Positions 25,936-34,538 of a stretch of DNA of 64,000 nucleotides are shown here, one piece after another (the first letter of the stretch is position 1; the number at the start of each line of letters is the position of its first letter). Source of the stretch: Sarcina sp034439435 (GTDB taxonomy: Bacteria > Bacillota > Clostridia > Clostridiales > Clostridiaceae). The notes beneath the pieces are model-generated. The model was not told the DNA's origin. It saw nothing but the letters and a program-made list of their open reading frames with translations, and did no database searches. Position numbers and translations under genes: made by a program. The DNA lies in contig NZ_JAPCKJ010000004.1 in NCBI RefSeq assembly GCF_034439435.1, positions 398,977-462,976 on the forward strand. Direction: 5' to 3'.

Positions 25936-25991
25936 TCAAAAAAAAAGCTTAAAATACACTATATTTAAATAGTTTACGTATTTTAAGCTTT
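25936..25991 (-). terminator. Intrinsic terminator after ftsX
   Basis: Perfect 14-bp stem AAAGCTTAAAATAC (25944-25957) with complement (25978-25991), followed on the minus strand by at least eight T. It would limit read-through from ftsEX into the protease gene. Confidence 0.8.
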
Positions 25992-26010
25992 TTATATTCT
26001 ATATTAAATA

Positions 26011-26919
26011 TTAAACGTCTAAGAATTTTCTTAAAGCTATTATACTACCTACTGCACCGATAACAATACCAGCTAGTATGAACTGCCATGACATTGTTGT
26101 TAATACATACATTGGTGGTACAAATTGAGGCATATATAATGATGATGCTGAGACAACTTTTCCGTACAATAAGTTATATCCAGCAAATAATAAAAGCGTT
26201 GATAAAATACCACCAACAAGTCCTATTATAACCCCTTCAATTACGAAAGGCCATCTTATGAACCAGTCAGTTGCACCAACAAACTTCATTATTCCAACTT
26301 CTCTTCTTCTTGAGTAAACAGTTATCTTTATTGTATTTACTATTAAGAATAGTGATACACCTACGAATACTATACCTAAAACTAATCCAACTGTATTAAT
26401 AACTTTTACAAATGAGTTTATAGTTCCTATAAGCTCTTCATCGTTACCTACATCTTCAACCCCATCCATATATTTATCATTAGTTTTCATAGCGCTTTCA
26501 ACGCTACTAGCTACATCTGTATTTTCTAATCTTACTATGTATGAAGCTGGTAATGGGTTGTTTTCTTTGCTATATCCAGCTAATATTTCTTTATTGTAAT
26601 CACTTGAACCTTCCATCTTAGCAAATGCTTGATCTTTAGATTCAAATACTACTTCTTTAACACCTTGGACAGTTTTGATTTTTGCCTCTATAGCTGCCTT
26701 TTGGTCTTGAGTTACATCATCTTTAAGGAAAACATTAATCTCAACCTTATCTTGAACATTTGTTACACCATTTTTAACATTTAAAGCAGTTAATAAAAAT
26801 GCTCCAAATATAAATAATGTAGTAAGAACAGTTGCTATAGATGCTATACTTATTGTTCTATTTCTTTTTAAACTTTTGAAAGCATCTGATATGAAATATC
26901 CTATAGTACTAAACTTCAT
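26011..26919 (-). CDS. ftsX: Cell-division ABC transporter permease FtsX
   Basis: 302 residues from ATG 26919, chosen because AAGGAGG lies 8 nt upstream inside ftsE; earlier ATGs overlap that site. Helix 1 (about 20-42) is followed by an extracytoplasmic domain (about 43-170) and then the three-helix FtsX module (about 175-300) with YSRRREVGIMKFVGAT. FtsX transmits FtsE ATPase activity across the membrane to activate peptidoglycan hydrolases. The gene overlaps ftsE by 11 nt. The coiled-coil NlpC/P60 hydrolase at 48670-49989 is the kind of enzyme FtsEX controls in other Firmicutes (CwlO, PcsB). Confidence 0.95.
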   Translation of the reverse strand: MKFSTIGYFISDAFKSLKRNRTISIASIATVLTTLFIFGAFLLTALNVKNGVTNVQDKVEINVFLKDDVTQDQKAAIEAKIKTVQGVKEVVFESKDQAFAKMEGSSDYNKEILAGYSKENNPLPASYIVRLENTDVASSVESAMKTNDKYMDGVEDVGNDEELIGTINSFVKVINTVGLVLGIVFVGVSLFLIVNTIKITVYSRRREVGIMKFVGATDWFIRWPFVIEGVIIGLVGGILSTLLLFAGYNLLYGKVVSASSLYMPQFVPPMYVLTTMSWQFILAGIVIGAVGSIIALRKFLDV

Positions 26920-27595
26920 ATTCATATCCTCCTTTCTGAACATCACTAACTACTTCACCTTTATCTATAGCTATAACCCTCTTTTTCATTGAGTTAACTA
27001 TTTCTTTAGCATGAGTAGCCATAACTACTGTTGTGCCGGCCTTGTTTATGTCATCTATTAATTCCATAATCTCTTTAGCTGTATCTGGGTCTAAGTTTCC
27101 TGTTGGTTCGTCAGCTATTAAAACCTTAGGATTATTAACTATAGCTCTTGCTATTGAAACCCTTTGTTGCTCTCCTCCTGATAACTCATTTGGGAACATT
27201 TTATATTTATTAGATAATCCAACTAGTGATAATACCATTGGAACTCTTTTTCTTATTTCTTTTGGTGTAGCCCCTACTACTCTCATTGCGAAAGCAACAT
27301 TTTCATAAACGTTAAGAGTTGGTATTAATCTGAAATCTTGGAATACCATCCCTATTTTTCTTCTGTGATAAGGTATTTGTCTTCTCTTTATTTGAGATAA
27401 ATCCTCGTCCCCCATAACTATGTTTCCTGTTGTCGGCTCAACTTCCTTTAACAACATTTTAATAAAAGTTGATTTACCAGCACCACTAGGCCCTACTAAG
27501 AATACAAAATCACCCTTGTCTATGTTTATATTAACATTTGCCAACGCTTTTACATTCTTATTATAGACCTTGCTAACATTCTTAAATTCTATCAT
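26909..27595 (-). CDS. ftsE: Cell-division ATP-binding protein FtsE
   Basis: 228 residues from ATG 27595, which has AAGGAG 8 nt upstream; a GTG three codons earlier is open but overlaps that site. Walker A GPSGAGKST (about 34-42), Q-loop MVFQDFRLI, signature LSGGEQQR, Walker B VLIADEPTGNLD and the ATHAKEI H-loop are all present. It is the cytoplasmic ATPase of the FtsEX complex. A good sigma-A-like promoter and an 18-bp palindrome lie just upstream (27641-27694). Confidence 0.96.
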   Translation of the reverse strand: MIEFKNVSKVYNKNVKALANVNINIDKGDFVFLVGPSGAGKSTFIKMLLKEVEPTTGNIVMGDEDLSQIKRRQIPYHRRKIGMVFQDFRLIPTLNVYENVAFAMRVVGATPKEIRKRVPMVLSLVGLSNKYKMFPNELSGGEQQRVSIARAIVNNPKVLIADEPTGNLDPDTAKEIMELIDDINKAGTTVVMATHAKEIVNSMKKRVIAIDKGEVVSDVQKGGYEYEV

Positions 27596-27640
27596 TGTTA
27601 ACACTCCTTAATAACTTTTTCTAACTCAACAAAACAATTT

Positions 27641-27694
27641 TCTAAACTTAAGTTTAGACAAAATATATATATAAATTTACCCGATTGCTATCAA
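27641..27694 (-). promoter_or_regulatory. ftsE promoter with an operator-like palindrome at the start point
   Basis: On the minus strand, TTGATA (27689-27694) and TATATA (27666-27671) are separated by 17 bp. The perfect 18-bp palindrome TCTAAACTTAAGTTTAGA (27641-27658) then covers the predicted start of transcription, about 45 bp before the ftsE ATG. This is a classical repressor-site position. Confidence 0.5.
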
Positions 27695-27803
27695 CACTAA
27701 TCTATTTTACTATTTTACTCTATTTTTCTACATTAATCTACTTAATTTTTGTTAAAATTTTATGTGTTAATGTAAAACAGCTTAATTATATCATAACAAA
27801 CAT

Positions 27804-28661
27804 CTATATTTCTACTAACTCAAGGAAACCTTCCCCGAATACCTCTTTAGCATCATTTACTGTTATAAATGCTTTTGGGTCTATTTCTTTTATCTTTTTC
27901 TTTAAACTTATAAATTGTCTTCTATTTACAACTGCATAAAGTATAGTTACAGTTTTTTTTGAATATGCTCCTGTTCCCTCTATTTTAGTACATCCTCTAT
28001 CAATTTCCTTCATTATTACCTGGGAAATTTCTTCACTTTTTTCACTTATTATTAAAAGTTGTTTGCAAGAATTAAAACCTTCTATTATTTTGTCGATTAA
28101 TGTTCCCATTATGAAAACACCAATTAACCCAAATAAAGCTTTATCAACTCCAAATACTAAAAGAGCACATACAACTACAACACAGTCAGCACATAGAAGT
28201 GATTTACCAATATCAATGTGTAAATACTTATTTAATATTTTAGCCACAATAGCAGTTCCACCAGTTGATGAGTTTTGGCTAAAAACTAATGCTATTCCAA
28301 AAGCTGCTACCACACTACCAAATATAGTAGCTAAAAGCATATTCTCTGTTACCGCAAAAGTTGGTAAAAAACTTTCTATTAAACTTATTGTTATTGATAA
28401 TCCAAAAGCGGCATATATACTACGTCCTCCAAAGTTTCCACCAATAAGCCAAAATGCTAATGCAAAAAGTATTACGTTGGCAATATTCATGAACATACCT
28501 TGTGACATTCCAGTCACTTTATTTATAACTAATGCTAATCCTGATACTCCACCAGCGGCAATATCATTAGGATAATAAAAGTATTCTAATGATACAGCTA
28601 AAAGAATTACCCCTACAGTAATTATTCCATACTCCTTTAATGTCTTCATACTAATCTTCAT
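27804..28661 (-). CDS. YitT-family membrane protein (DUF161/DUF2179)
   Basis: 285 residues. Six hydrophobic helices (about 10-185) form the YitT membrane domain, with FYYPNDIAAGGVSGLALVI near the N-terminus and SSTGGTAIVAKILNKYLHI in the middle. The C-terminal soluble DUF2179 domain (about 200-285) has IDRGCTKIEGTGAYSKK and is a small ligand-binding module of unknown partner. AAAGGGGG precedes ATG 28661. It is monocistronic and its function is unknown. Confidence 0.9.
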   Translation of the reverse strand: MKISMKTLKEYGIITVGVILLAVSLEYFYYPNDIAAGGVSGLALVINKVTGMSQGMFMNIANVILFALAFWLIGGNFGGRSIYAAFGLSITISLIESFLPTFAVTENMLLATIFGSVVAAFGIALVFSQNSSTGGTAIVAKILNKYLHIDIGKSLLCADCVVVVCALLVFGVDKALFGLIGVFIMGTLIDKIIEGFNSCKQLLIISEKSEEISQVIMKEIDRGCTKIEGTGAYSKKTVTILYAVVNRRQFISLKKKIKEIDPKAFITVNDAKEVFGEGFLELVEI

Positions 28662-28825
28662 TTTAAAGACCCCCTTTTTAAATAAATTTATATTTAATTT
28701 GTTCTCCCCATTTTAAATTAAGCATTAACTTATTACTCTCAATCTCTAATATTACCATTAATATTCATATTATGGCAATTAATTTCAATTCAATGCTATT
28801 TTATATTCTTATATAAAATAAAAAA

Positions 28826-28851
28826 CAGCATGAGAAAAATTACTCATGCTG
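28826..28851 (-). terminator. Intrinsic terminator after split transketolase
   Basis: CAGCATGAG (28826-28834) pairs with CTCATGCTG (28843-28851). On the minus strand it is followed by TTTTTATTTTAT. It lies 19 nt past the transketolase C-subunit stop. Confidence 0.8.
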
Positions 28852-28869
28852 CATACTTACTATTTAAGA

Positions 28870-29814
28870 TTATCTTTTTAAGCTTATTGCTTTTTTAGCA
28901 GCTTTAACTGCTTCCTCTGAAGTTAATCCGTAAGCTTTTAATAATTCGTCTGGTTTACCACTTTCTCCGAATGTATCTTTAACACCAACTCTAACTACTG
29001 GTACTGGATATTCTCCTCCAACAACCTCAGCTACAGCTGATCCTAATCCACCAATTATATTATGCTCTTCTAATGTAACTAGTGCTCCAGTTTCCTTAGC
29101 AGCTTTTAATATAAGCTCTGAATCTATTGGTTTAATAGTATGTATGTTTATTAATCTAGCATTTATGCCTTCTTTAGCTAAAGCTTCAACAGCTTCTATA
29201 GCTACATCAACCATTATACCTGTAGCAAATAATGTTACATCATTACCTTCTTTTAATTCTATACCTTTTCCAATTTCAAATTTGTAATCAGGTCTATCAT
29301 TTATTACGTTAACTCCAGCTCTTCCTAATCTTACATAGCAAGGTCCGTTATACTCTGCAATTGCTCTTATTACAGCTTCTGTTTCAACAGCATCTGATGG
29401 GCATATTACTGTCATATTTGGTATACTTCTCATTAATGATAAGTCTTCTATAGCTTGATGTGATGCTCCATCTTCACCAACTGTTAATCCAGCATGAGTA
29501 GCACATATTTTTACATTTAATCTTGGGTAACATATTGAGTTTCTTATTTGCTCAAATGCTCTTCCAGCAGCAAACATAGCAAATGTACTAGCAAATGGAA
29601 TTTTTCCACAAGTTGATAAACCTGCTGCTACTGACATCATATTTCCTTCTGCAATACCCATATTTATAAATCTTTCTGGGCATGCTTTTTTGAAATCAGC
29701 TGTTTTAGTTGATTTTGAAAGGTCTGCATCTAAAACTACTATGTTCTCATTCTCGTTAGCTAAAGCAGCTAATGCTTTTCCGTATGCTTCTCTAGTTGCT
29801 ATTTTCTTTGCCAT
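28870..29814 (-). CDS. Transketolase, C-terminal subunit (split enzyme)
   Basis: 314 residues covering the pyrimidine-binding and C-terminal domains of transketolase. MGIAEGNMMSVAAGLS carries the catalytic glutamate that activates thiamine pyrophosphate; CATHAGLTVGEDGASHQAIEDL (given in part) and the late LEEHNIIGGLGSAVAE are typical. With the N-terminal subunit it forms a heteromeric transketolase interconverting pentose phosphates and glycolytic intermediates. Its ATG overlaps the stop of the N-subunit gene by 1 nt (TAATG), so the subunits are co-translated. Single-chain transketolases may exist elsewhere; the substrate could also be a modified sugar. Confidence 0.93.
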   Translation of the reverse strand: MAKKIATREAYGKALAALANENENIVVLDADLSKSTKTADFKKACPERFINMGIAEGNMMSVAAGLSTCGKIPFASTFAMFAAGRAFEQIRNSICYPRLNVKICATHAGLTVGEDGASHQAIEDLSLMRSIPNMTVICPSDAVETEAVIRAIAEYNGPCYVRLGRAGVNVINDRPDYKFEIGKGIELKEGNDVTLFATGIMVDVAIEAVEALAKEGINARLINIHTIKPIDSELILKAAKETGALVTLEEHNIIGGLGSAVAEVVGGEYPVPVVRVGVKDTFGESGKPDELLKAYGLTSEEAVKAAKKAISLKR

Positions 29815-30638
29815 TAGTTGTCCCCTCCGATCTCTTCTATAGCTTGCTCACATTGCTCTTTAGTAGGAGCTGTTCCATGCCAAGCTGCCTCATTTTCCAT
29901 GAATGAAACACCTTTACCTTTTACGGTATTACAAACTATGCAAGTTGGTGCTCCTTTTGTACTCTTAGCTTTTTGTATAGCATTTATTATTTCTTCATAG
30001 TCATGTCCATTTATAACTATTACATTCCATCCGAAAGCTTCGAATTTCTTGTCTATTGGACAAGGACTCATTACTTCTTTAATATCTCCATCTATTTGTA
30101 ATCCATTAAAGTCAACGAAAGCTGTTAAATTATCTAGTCTGTAGTGAGCTGCTGACATAGCTGCTTCCCAAACTTGACCTTCTTCTAACTCGCCATCTCC
30201 TAAAATAGTGAATACTCTGTAATCTTTGTTGTCTAATTTACCAGCTAAAGCCATACCTACAGCTGCTGATATACCTTGACCTAAAGAACCAGTTGACATG
30301 TCGATTCCTGGTAAGTCGTTCATATTTGGATGTCCTTGAAGGTTTGAACCAAATTTTCTTAATGTTGTTAATTCTGCTGGATCAAAATATCCTCTTCTTG
30401 CTAAAGCACTATATAATACTGGTGCTGCATGTCCTTTTGATAGAACGAATCTATCTCTATTTGGGTCTTTTGGATTTTTTGGATCAATATTCATTTCATC
30501 AAAGTATAAAACTGTTACTATATCTGCGATTGATAAAGATCCACCTGGATGTCCTGATGCTGACTCAGTAAGCATAGTTACTATGTCTTTTCTTATAACC
30601 TTAGACATGCTTTTTAACTCTTGTATCTTGTTGCTCAT
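29814..30638 (-). CDS. Transketolase, N-terminal subunit (split enzyme)
   Basis: 274 residues corresponding to the thiamine-diphosphate-binding half of transketolase. Visible are SGHPGGSLSIADIVTVLYF (about 28-46), SKGHAAPVLYSAL, TGSLGQGISAAVGMALAGK and the cofactor motif GDGELEEGQVWEAAMSA followed by the FVDFNGLQIDG strand. A GGAGGTCATT leader precedes ATG 30638. It must work with the subunit encoded immediately downstream. The 447-bp region before it (30639-31085) has no recognisable regulatory element apart from the mazF terminator at its far end. Confidence 0.93.
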   Translation of the reverse strand: MSNKIQELKSMSKVIRKDIVTMLTESASGHPGGSLSIADIVTVLYFDEMNIDPKNPKDPNRDRFVLSKGHAAPVLYSALARRGYFDPAELTTLRKFGSNLQGHPNMNDLPGIDMSTGSLGQGISAAVGMALAGKLDNKDYRVFTILGDGELEEGQVWEAAMSAAHYRLDNLTAFVDFNGLQIDGDIKEVMSPCPIDKKFEAFGWNVIVINGHDYEEIINAIQKAKSTKGAPTCIVCNTVKGKGVSFMENEAAWHGTAPTKEQCEQAIEEIGGDN

Positions 30639-31085
30639 AATGACCTCCTGTACATTTATGTAAACTTTTTTTTAAAATATTGTTTTACCTTTTTGCCAAG
30701 TTCATTCTATCACAAAAAATTAATTTTTCATATAGGATTTTTTTATTTATGCTAATCTTTTTCCCTAAATCACATCCATTAAGTATATCTTAATACCTAA
30801 TTAGACTACTCTATTACTCTCTGATTTTAATAGCTTAAAGCTGTTTTTCTTAGTTTAAAGTCCATAATAGTATATCCTGGATAAAATTTTTTATGAAAAA
30901 GTTTTAAATAGAGTATCACATTTATAGCTTTAATACTATACAAAAGGTTATATCGATTACATTTATTTATTTTTTTAAATTATTTTTCTTATGCATTAAA
31001 AAATAATAAAAATCTTCTTTTTAATAGCTTTTTCAAAAAAAATTAAGGCTATGATTAAAAATTTAATCATAGCCTGACTTATCTT
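30639..31085. other. Intergenic region upstream of split transketolase
   Basis: 447 bp, AT-rich. It holds the mazF terminator (31047-31074) and presumably the transketolase promoter. No coding potential on either strand and no known riboswitch fold was seen. Confidence 0.5.
31047..31074 (-). terminator. Intrinsic terminator after mazF
   Basis: Perfect GGCTATGATTAAA (31047-31059) with complement (31062-31074) and a 2-nt centre. On the minus strand it is followed by TTAATTTTTTTT. It lies 11 nt past the mazF stop. Confidence 0.85.
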
Positions 31086-31439
31086 TTACTGTAAATTTAA
31101 ACTTATCAATAGAGATTTATTAACTTTTTTCATATCATCTTCTGTCATATGTCCAATTTTTTCTTTTAATCTCTTCTTATCAAGAGTTCTTATTTGTTCT
31201 AAAAGAACAACTGAATCTCTATTTAATCCATATTCCTCAGAAGAAATCTCTACATGTGTAGGTAATTTTGCTTTATTTATTTGAGAAGTTATAGCCGCAA
31301 CAATTACAGTTGGACTATATCTATTTCCTATATCATTTTGTATTATTATAACCGGTCTTATTCCACCTTGCTCTGATCCAACAACTGGGCTAAGATCAGC
31401 ATAAAATATATCCCCTCTTTTTACATTTAAACTAGCCAT
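31086..31439 (-). CDS. mazF: MazF/NdoA-type endoribonuclease toxin
   Basis: 117 residues, the family size. VKRGDIFYADLSPVVGSEQGG (6-26, in part), RPVIIIQND, NRYSPTVIVAAITSQ and RTLDKKRLKEKIG are strong PemK/MazF/EndoA landmarks. Such enzymes cut single-stranded RNA at short sequence motifs and are held inactive by a small antitoxin. The cognate antitoxin gene ends 5 nt upstream, and its last codons carry the GGAGTG ribosome site for mazF, so the pair is tightly coupled. The genomic setting beside acpS and a YdcC-like gene matches the Bacillus ndoAI-ndoA locus, which argues for a vertical core module rather than a mobile one. Confidence 0.95.
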   Translation of the reverse strand: MASLNVKRGDIFYADLSPVVGSEQGGIRPVIIIQNDIGNRYSPTVIVAAITSQINKAKLPTHVEISSEEYGLNRDSVVLLEQIRTLDKKRLKEKIGHMTEDDMKKVNKSLLISLNLQ

Positions 31440-31444
31440 TTATA

Positions 31445-31687
31445 TCACACTCCGCAAAGCCATGTCTCATATTCTATTTGATCAAAGTATTCTACAGAAG
31501 TTCCTTCCTCAGCATATTGTGAATTTATTAAAGCCATAGCTTTATATCCTTCCTTCATTGCTTCATAAAAGTCATCTTCTTTTTTGTCCTCACTATATGT
31601 TATTAGCTTTTGTCCTTTTAATTGACTAAAATTCTCAATTTTTTTTTGTTTTTTTAAATTTTGTTTATTGATCTTTGATACTGACAT
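31445..31687 (-). CDS. Antitoxin of the MazEF pair
   Basis: 80 residues from ATG 31687 (AGGAG 8 nt upstream); in-frame GTGs 2-3 codons earlier overlap the ribosome site. The N-terminal half is basic and Lys/Gln-rich (MSVSKINKQNLKKQKKIENF). The acidic C-terminal half (EGYKAMALINSQYAEEGT onward) would bind and neutralise MazF. The C-terminal part resembles EndoAI/CopG-type antitoxins, but the ribbon-helix-helix is hard to place by eye. Assignment rests mainly on position: same strand, 5 nt before mazF. It presumably autoregulates the operon with MazF. Confidence 0.8.
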   Translation of the reverse strand: MSVSKINKQNLKKQKKIENFSQLKGQKLITYSEDKKEDDFYEAMKEGYKAMALINSQYAEEGTSVEYFDQIEYETWLCGV

Positions 31688-31908
31688 GAACACCACTCCT
31701 AAATATAAAAAGAGTTCTAAAATTATGTATAAATTATATTACAAAATATGCCACCTTGTCAAAGATTTCGTCCTAAGCAAATGATATTTTTTGACATAAT
31801 ATTTACTTTTTAATTTGTTTTTTCCTATTTTATCCTCATTAAATATATTAAATATGTAAAATAACAATTCCTAATACTAATTTTCTATAAATAAATTAAA
31901 TAAATACT

Positions 31909-31935
31909 GTGGTTGTTCAAATTTAAAACAACCAC
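31909..31935 (-). terminator. Hairpin after the GerS/YdcC-like gene
   Basis: GTGGTTGTT (31909-31917) pairs with AACAACCAC (31927-31935). The T run on the minus strand is weak, so termination may be partial. Confidence 0.5.
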
Positions 31936-31945
31936 AAAAATAAAT

Positions 31946-32539
31946 TTAATTTTTAACCTTACTAAAGTTGTTAAACCTTATAGAAACACTTTCTGAATCC
32001 TCTCTTCCGTAAATTATAGCCTCCTTGGGAACCTTTTTATTAGCATCTATAATAATTACTTCCCTTGCAAAATTCTCATTTCCATTTAAATCTTTAAGCT
32101 CTAATATTACTTCAGACTTCTCATTTTCATCATTCCATCTATAAGTAAAATTATGTTCTTCATTACATAAATTTTTTAATTCATTTATAAACATGAATCT
32201 ATAAAACTGGTCATAATCCTTTCCAACTTCATAAGTCTTTTCATCTTTAAAGTAGTTTATTATTATTTTATCTTCTTTAAATAATTGTTCTCTATCATCT
32301 AAAACAATCTTTGTCCCAACTTCTTCATCATAATAAATTCTACCTTTTTCTTGGAACTGTCCTCTAGAATTTTTAACATCATATGTTACTTCTGTCTCAT
32401 AAGACTCTATAGAAAACATATCTTCTAGTATATCTTCTGGTTTTAAATTATAAGTTTTTTGATAGATAGCTAGTCCACCTATAACTCCTAAGATTATAAC
32501 TAATAGTATTATGAGTATGGTATTCCATTTGCCTCTCAT
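31946..32539 (-). CDS. GerS/YdcC-like exported protein (LolA-type fold)
   Basis: 197 residues: one N-terminal helix (about 7-26), then a soluble extracytoplasmic domain. The domain has the beta-rich pattern of lipoprotein-carrier-like proteins (YETEVTYDVKNSRG, GTKIVLDDREQLFKEDKII and KKVPKEAIIYG). No lipobox cysteine is present at the end of the helix, unlike Bacillus YdcC and Clostridioides GerS, so it is probably membrane-anchored by an uncleaved signal. In those organisms the equivalents lie beside acpS or alr; GerS is needed for cortex hydrolysis during spore germination. A germination role here is inference from synteny and fold. Confidence 0.65.
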   Translation of the reverse strand: MRGKWNTILIILLVIILGVIGGLAIYQKTYNLKPEDILEDMFSIESYETEVTYDVKNSRGQFQEKGRIYYDEEVGTKIVLDDREQLFKEDKIIINYFKDEKTYEVGKDYDQFYRFMFINELKNLCNEEHNFTYRWNDENEKSEVILELKDLNGNENFAREVIIIDANKKVPKEAIIYGREDSESVSIRFNNFSKVKN

Positions 32540-32599
32540 GAAAATCCTCCTATTGAAACCTTATACCTTACATACTATTAATTAGTAATCTTATTTATT

Positions 32600-34099
32600 C
32601 TAAAAGCTAATTAATTCTTTTATTTTATTAGGAATATTCTTTATAATTTCCATAGCACTTACTGTGAAATTTTCCTTTGATAACTCTTCACCTATGTATC
32701 CATGTATATATGCTCCTAAAACAGCCGCATCAAAAACATCCAATCCTTGAGATATTAAGGAAGTAATAATTCCTGTTAAGGTATCCCCCATTCCACCTGA
32801 TGACATAGCACTATTTCCAGTAGGATTTATAAATACCCTTTCACCATCTGTTATTACAGTGTTATATCCCTTTAATAAAACTATAATTCCATTTTCTTTT
32901 GCACATCTCTTAGCAATATCTATTCTGTTTTTCTCGACATCCTTAATTTCTATTCCTAGTAATCTTGCCATTTCACCTGGATGTGGGGTTATAACTATGT
33001 TTCCTTTATATTTTTTTAAAAGTGATTTTTCTCTACTTAATACATTTATTCCATCAGCATCTATAACAAGATTCCCATTATAAAATTCTGATATCTCTTT
33101 TAATTTATGGAAGGTAGTATCATTATTCCCCATACCCGGTCCAATAGCAACCACATTAGCGCCAATAAGTAAATCATTATAATCTTCTAAAGTATTATAT
33201 TTACCTGTCATTCCTTCGTTTAACTTAATAGATAATTCACATTGAACATCTTCATGGGTTAATACTGTAACTAATCCAGCTCCAGTTTTTATTGTAGCTT
33301 TTCCTGTCATATAAGCAGCTCCAACAAACCCTTTATGCCCAGCAAATATCAAACACTTACCATATGTACCTTTATGTCCAAATTTATCTCTATAAGGAAA
33401 CTTACTCCTTACATATTCTATATCTGTAAATCTAATGTTATCTGAATTTTTATCAATTATAACTTTAGGAATTCCTATATCTACAATTTTTAAATTTCCT
33501 ACATACTCAAAACTCTTGTAATTTAAAAATCCCCTTTTATAAACCTGAAAGCTTATTGTCTCATTAGCCTTAATAGCTATTCCTAAAACTTCTCCAGTAT
33601 CTGCATTAATACCTGATGGCACATCTATTGAAACAATAAAATTACTATTTTCATTTATGCATTTTATAGTTTCAAGGTATATTCCTGAAATGTTCTTATT
33701 AAGTCCAGTTCCAAATATACCATCAATAACAACATCACTATTTACTATGTTCTTTCTTAACTCTTCTATATTTTTTAATTCAGATATATCATTTATATGA
33801 CATCCTAACTTTTCTAATATAGTAAGATTTGTTTTATAATCTTCAGATCCATGCTTTTCTTTTTCTAATATATGTACGTAAACTTTTTTACTCTTATTTA
33901 ACAGATGTCTTGCAATACCTAAAGCATCACCACCATTATTACCTCTTCCAGAAATAATAGTAAAACTTTCTTTAGTTAAATCTATATTTTCTAAAAATTT
34001 AATTATGGCATTTTCCATTAAAACTATACTTGGCATATTAAATGCCTCAATATATTCTCTATCCATATTTCTTATACTATTAGAGCTATAAATTTCCAT
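32600..34099 (-). CDS. nnr: Bifunctional NAD(P)HX epimerase/dehydratase
   Basis: 499 residues from ATG 34099 (GGAAGGTGAG upstream); a longer frame runs into acpS. The N-terminal YjeF_N epimerase domain (about 1-215) has SGRGNNGGDALGIARHLLN and DGIFGTGLNKNISG. The C-terminal YjeF_C/carbohydrate-kinase-like dehydratase domain (about 225-495) has FAGHKGFVGAAYMTGKA, VIDADGINVLS, ITPHPGEMARL and the NSAMSSGGMGDTLTGI ATP/ADP site. The enzyme repairs hydrated NADH and NADPH damaged by heat or by glyceraldehyde-3-phosphate dehydrogenase. Its start overlaps the 3' end of acpS by 14 nt. Confidence 0.95.
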   Translation of the reverse strand: MEIYSSNSIRNMDREYIEAFNMPSIVLMENAIIKFLENIDLTKESFTIISGRGNNGGDALGIARHLLNKSKKVYVHILEKEKHGSEDYKTNLTILEKLGCHINDISELKNIEELRKNIVNSDVVIDGIFGTGLNKNISGIYLETIKCINENSNFIVSIDVPSGINADTGEVLGIAIKANETISFQVYKRGFLNYKSFEYVGNLKIVDIGIPKVIIDKNSDNIRFTDIEYVRSKFPYRDKFGHKGTYGKCLIFAGHKGFVGAAYMTGKATIKTGAGLVTVLTHEDVQCELSIKLNEGMTGKYNTLEDYNDLLIGANVVAIGPGMGNNDTTFHKLKEISEFYNGNLVIDADGINVLSREKSLLKKYKGNIVITPHPGEMARLLGIEIKDVEKNRIDIAKRCAKENGIIVLLKGYNTVITDGERVFINPTGNSAMSSGGMGDTLTGIITSLISQGLDVFDAAVLGAYIHGYIGEELSKENFTVSAMEIIKNIPNKIKELISF

Positions 34100-34487
34100 A
34101 ATACTCACCTTCCAATACAGCATACGCAATAGCACTACTATTATTATGAGAAATACTTAAATGTACCTTTAGTGATTTATTATTTCCAACTAGCTCATTT
34201 CCTATCACCATTGCTCCATTATGCAAAGTAACTTCTGGCTTTCCTAATTCATTTCTAAGAATTTCAATATCTTTAAAAGAGAATCCCCTTATACCAGTCC
34301 CTAAAGCTTTACTAACAGCTTCTTTCGCAGCAAAATTTCCAGCTATAACCTCGCTATTCATATTTCTATCATTAAAATAATTTATTTCTTTTTCTGTAAA
34401 TAACTTATTTATAAAATTCTTATTTTTTTGAATAGCTTCTTTAACTCTTTCTATTTCAATGATGTCAACACCAATACCTATTATCAT
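34086..34487 (-). CDS. acpS: Holo-[acyl-carrier-protein] synthase
   Basis: 133 residues. IGIGVDIIEIERV at the N-terminus includes the Mg2+-binding aspartate (Asp8), and FAAKEAVSKALGTGIRGFSF carries the second metal-binding glutamate; LSISHNNSSAIAYAVLE closes the fold. It transfers 4'-phosphopantetheine from CoA to the acyl carrier protein. GAGAGGATCTCT precedes ATG 34487. The order acpS, NAD(P)HX repair, YdcC-like, antitoxin, mazF parallels the Bacillus acpS-ydcC-alr-ndoAI-ndoA region, except that no alanine racemase gene is present here. Confidence 0.95.
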   Translation of the reverse strand: MIIGIGVDIIEIERVKEAIQKNKNFINKLFTEKEINYFNDRNMNSEVIAGNFAAKEAVSKALGTGIRGFSFKDIEILRNELGKPEVTLHNGAMVIGNELVGNNKSLKVHLSISHNNSSAIAYAVLEGEYYGNL

Positions 34488-34538
34488 AGAGATCCTCTCC
34501 CTTGTTTAATTAATATTCTACTATCTCCTATGATACTA

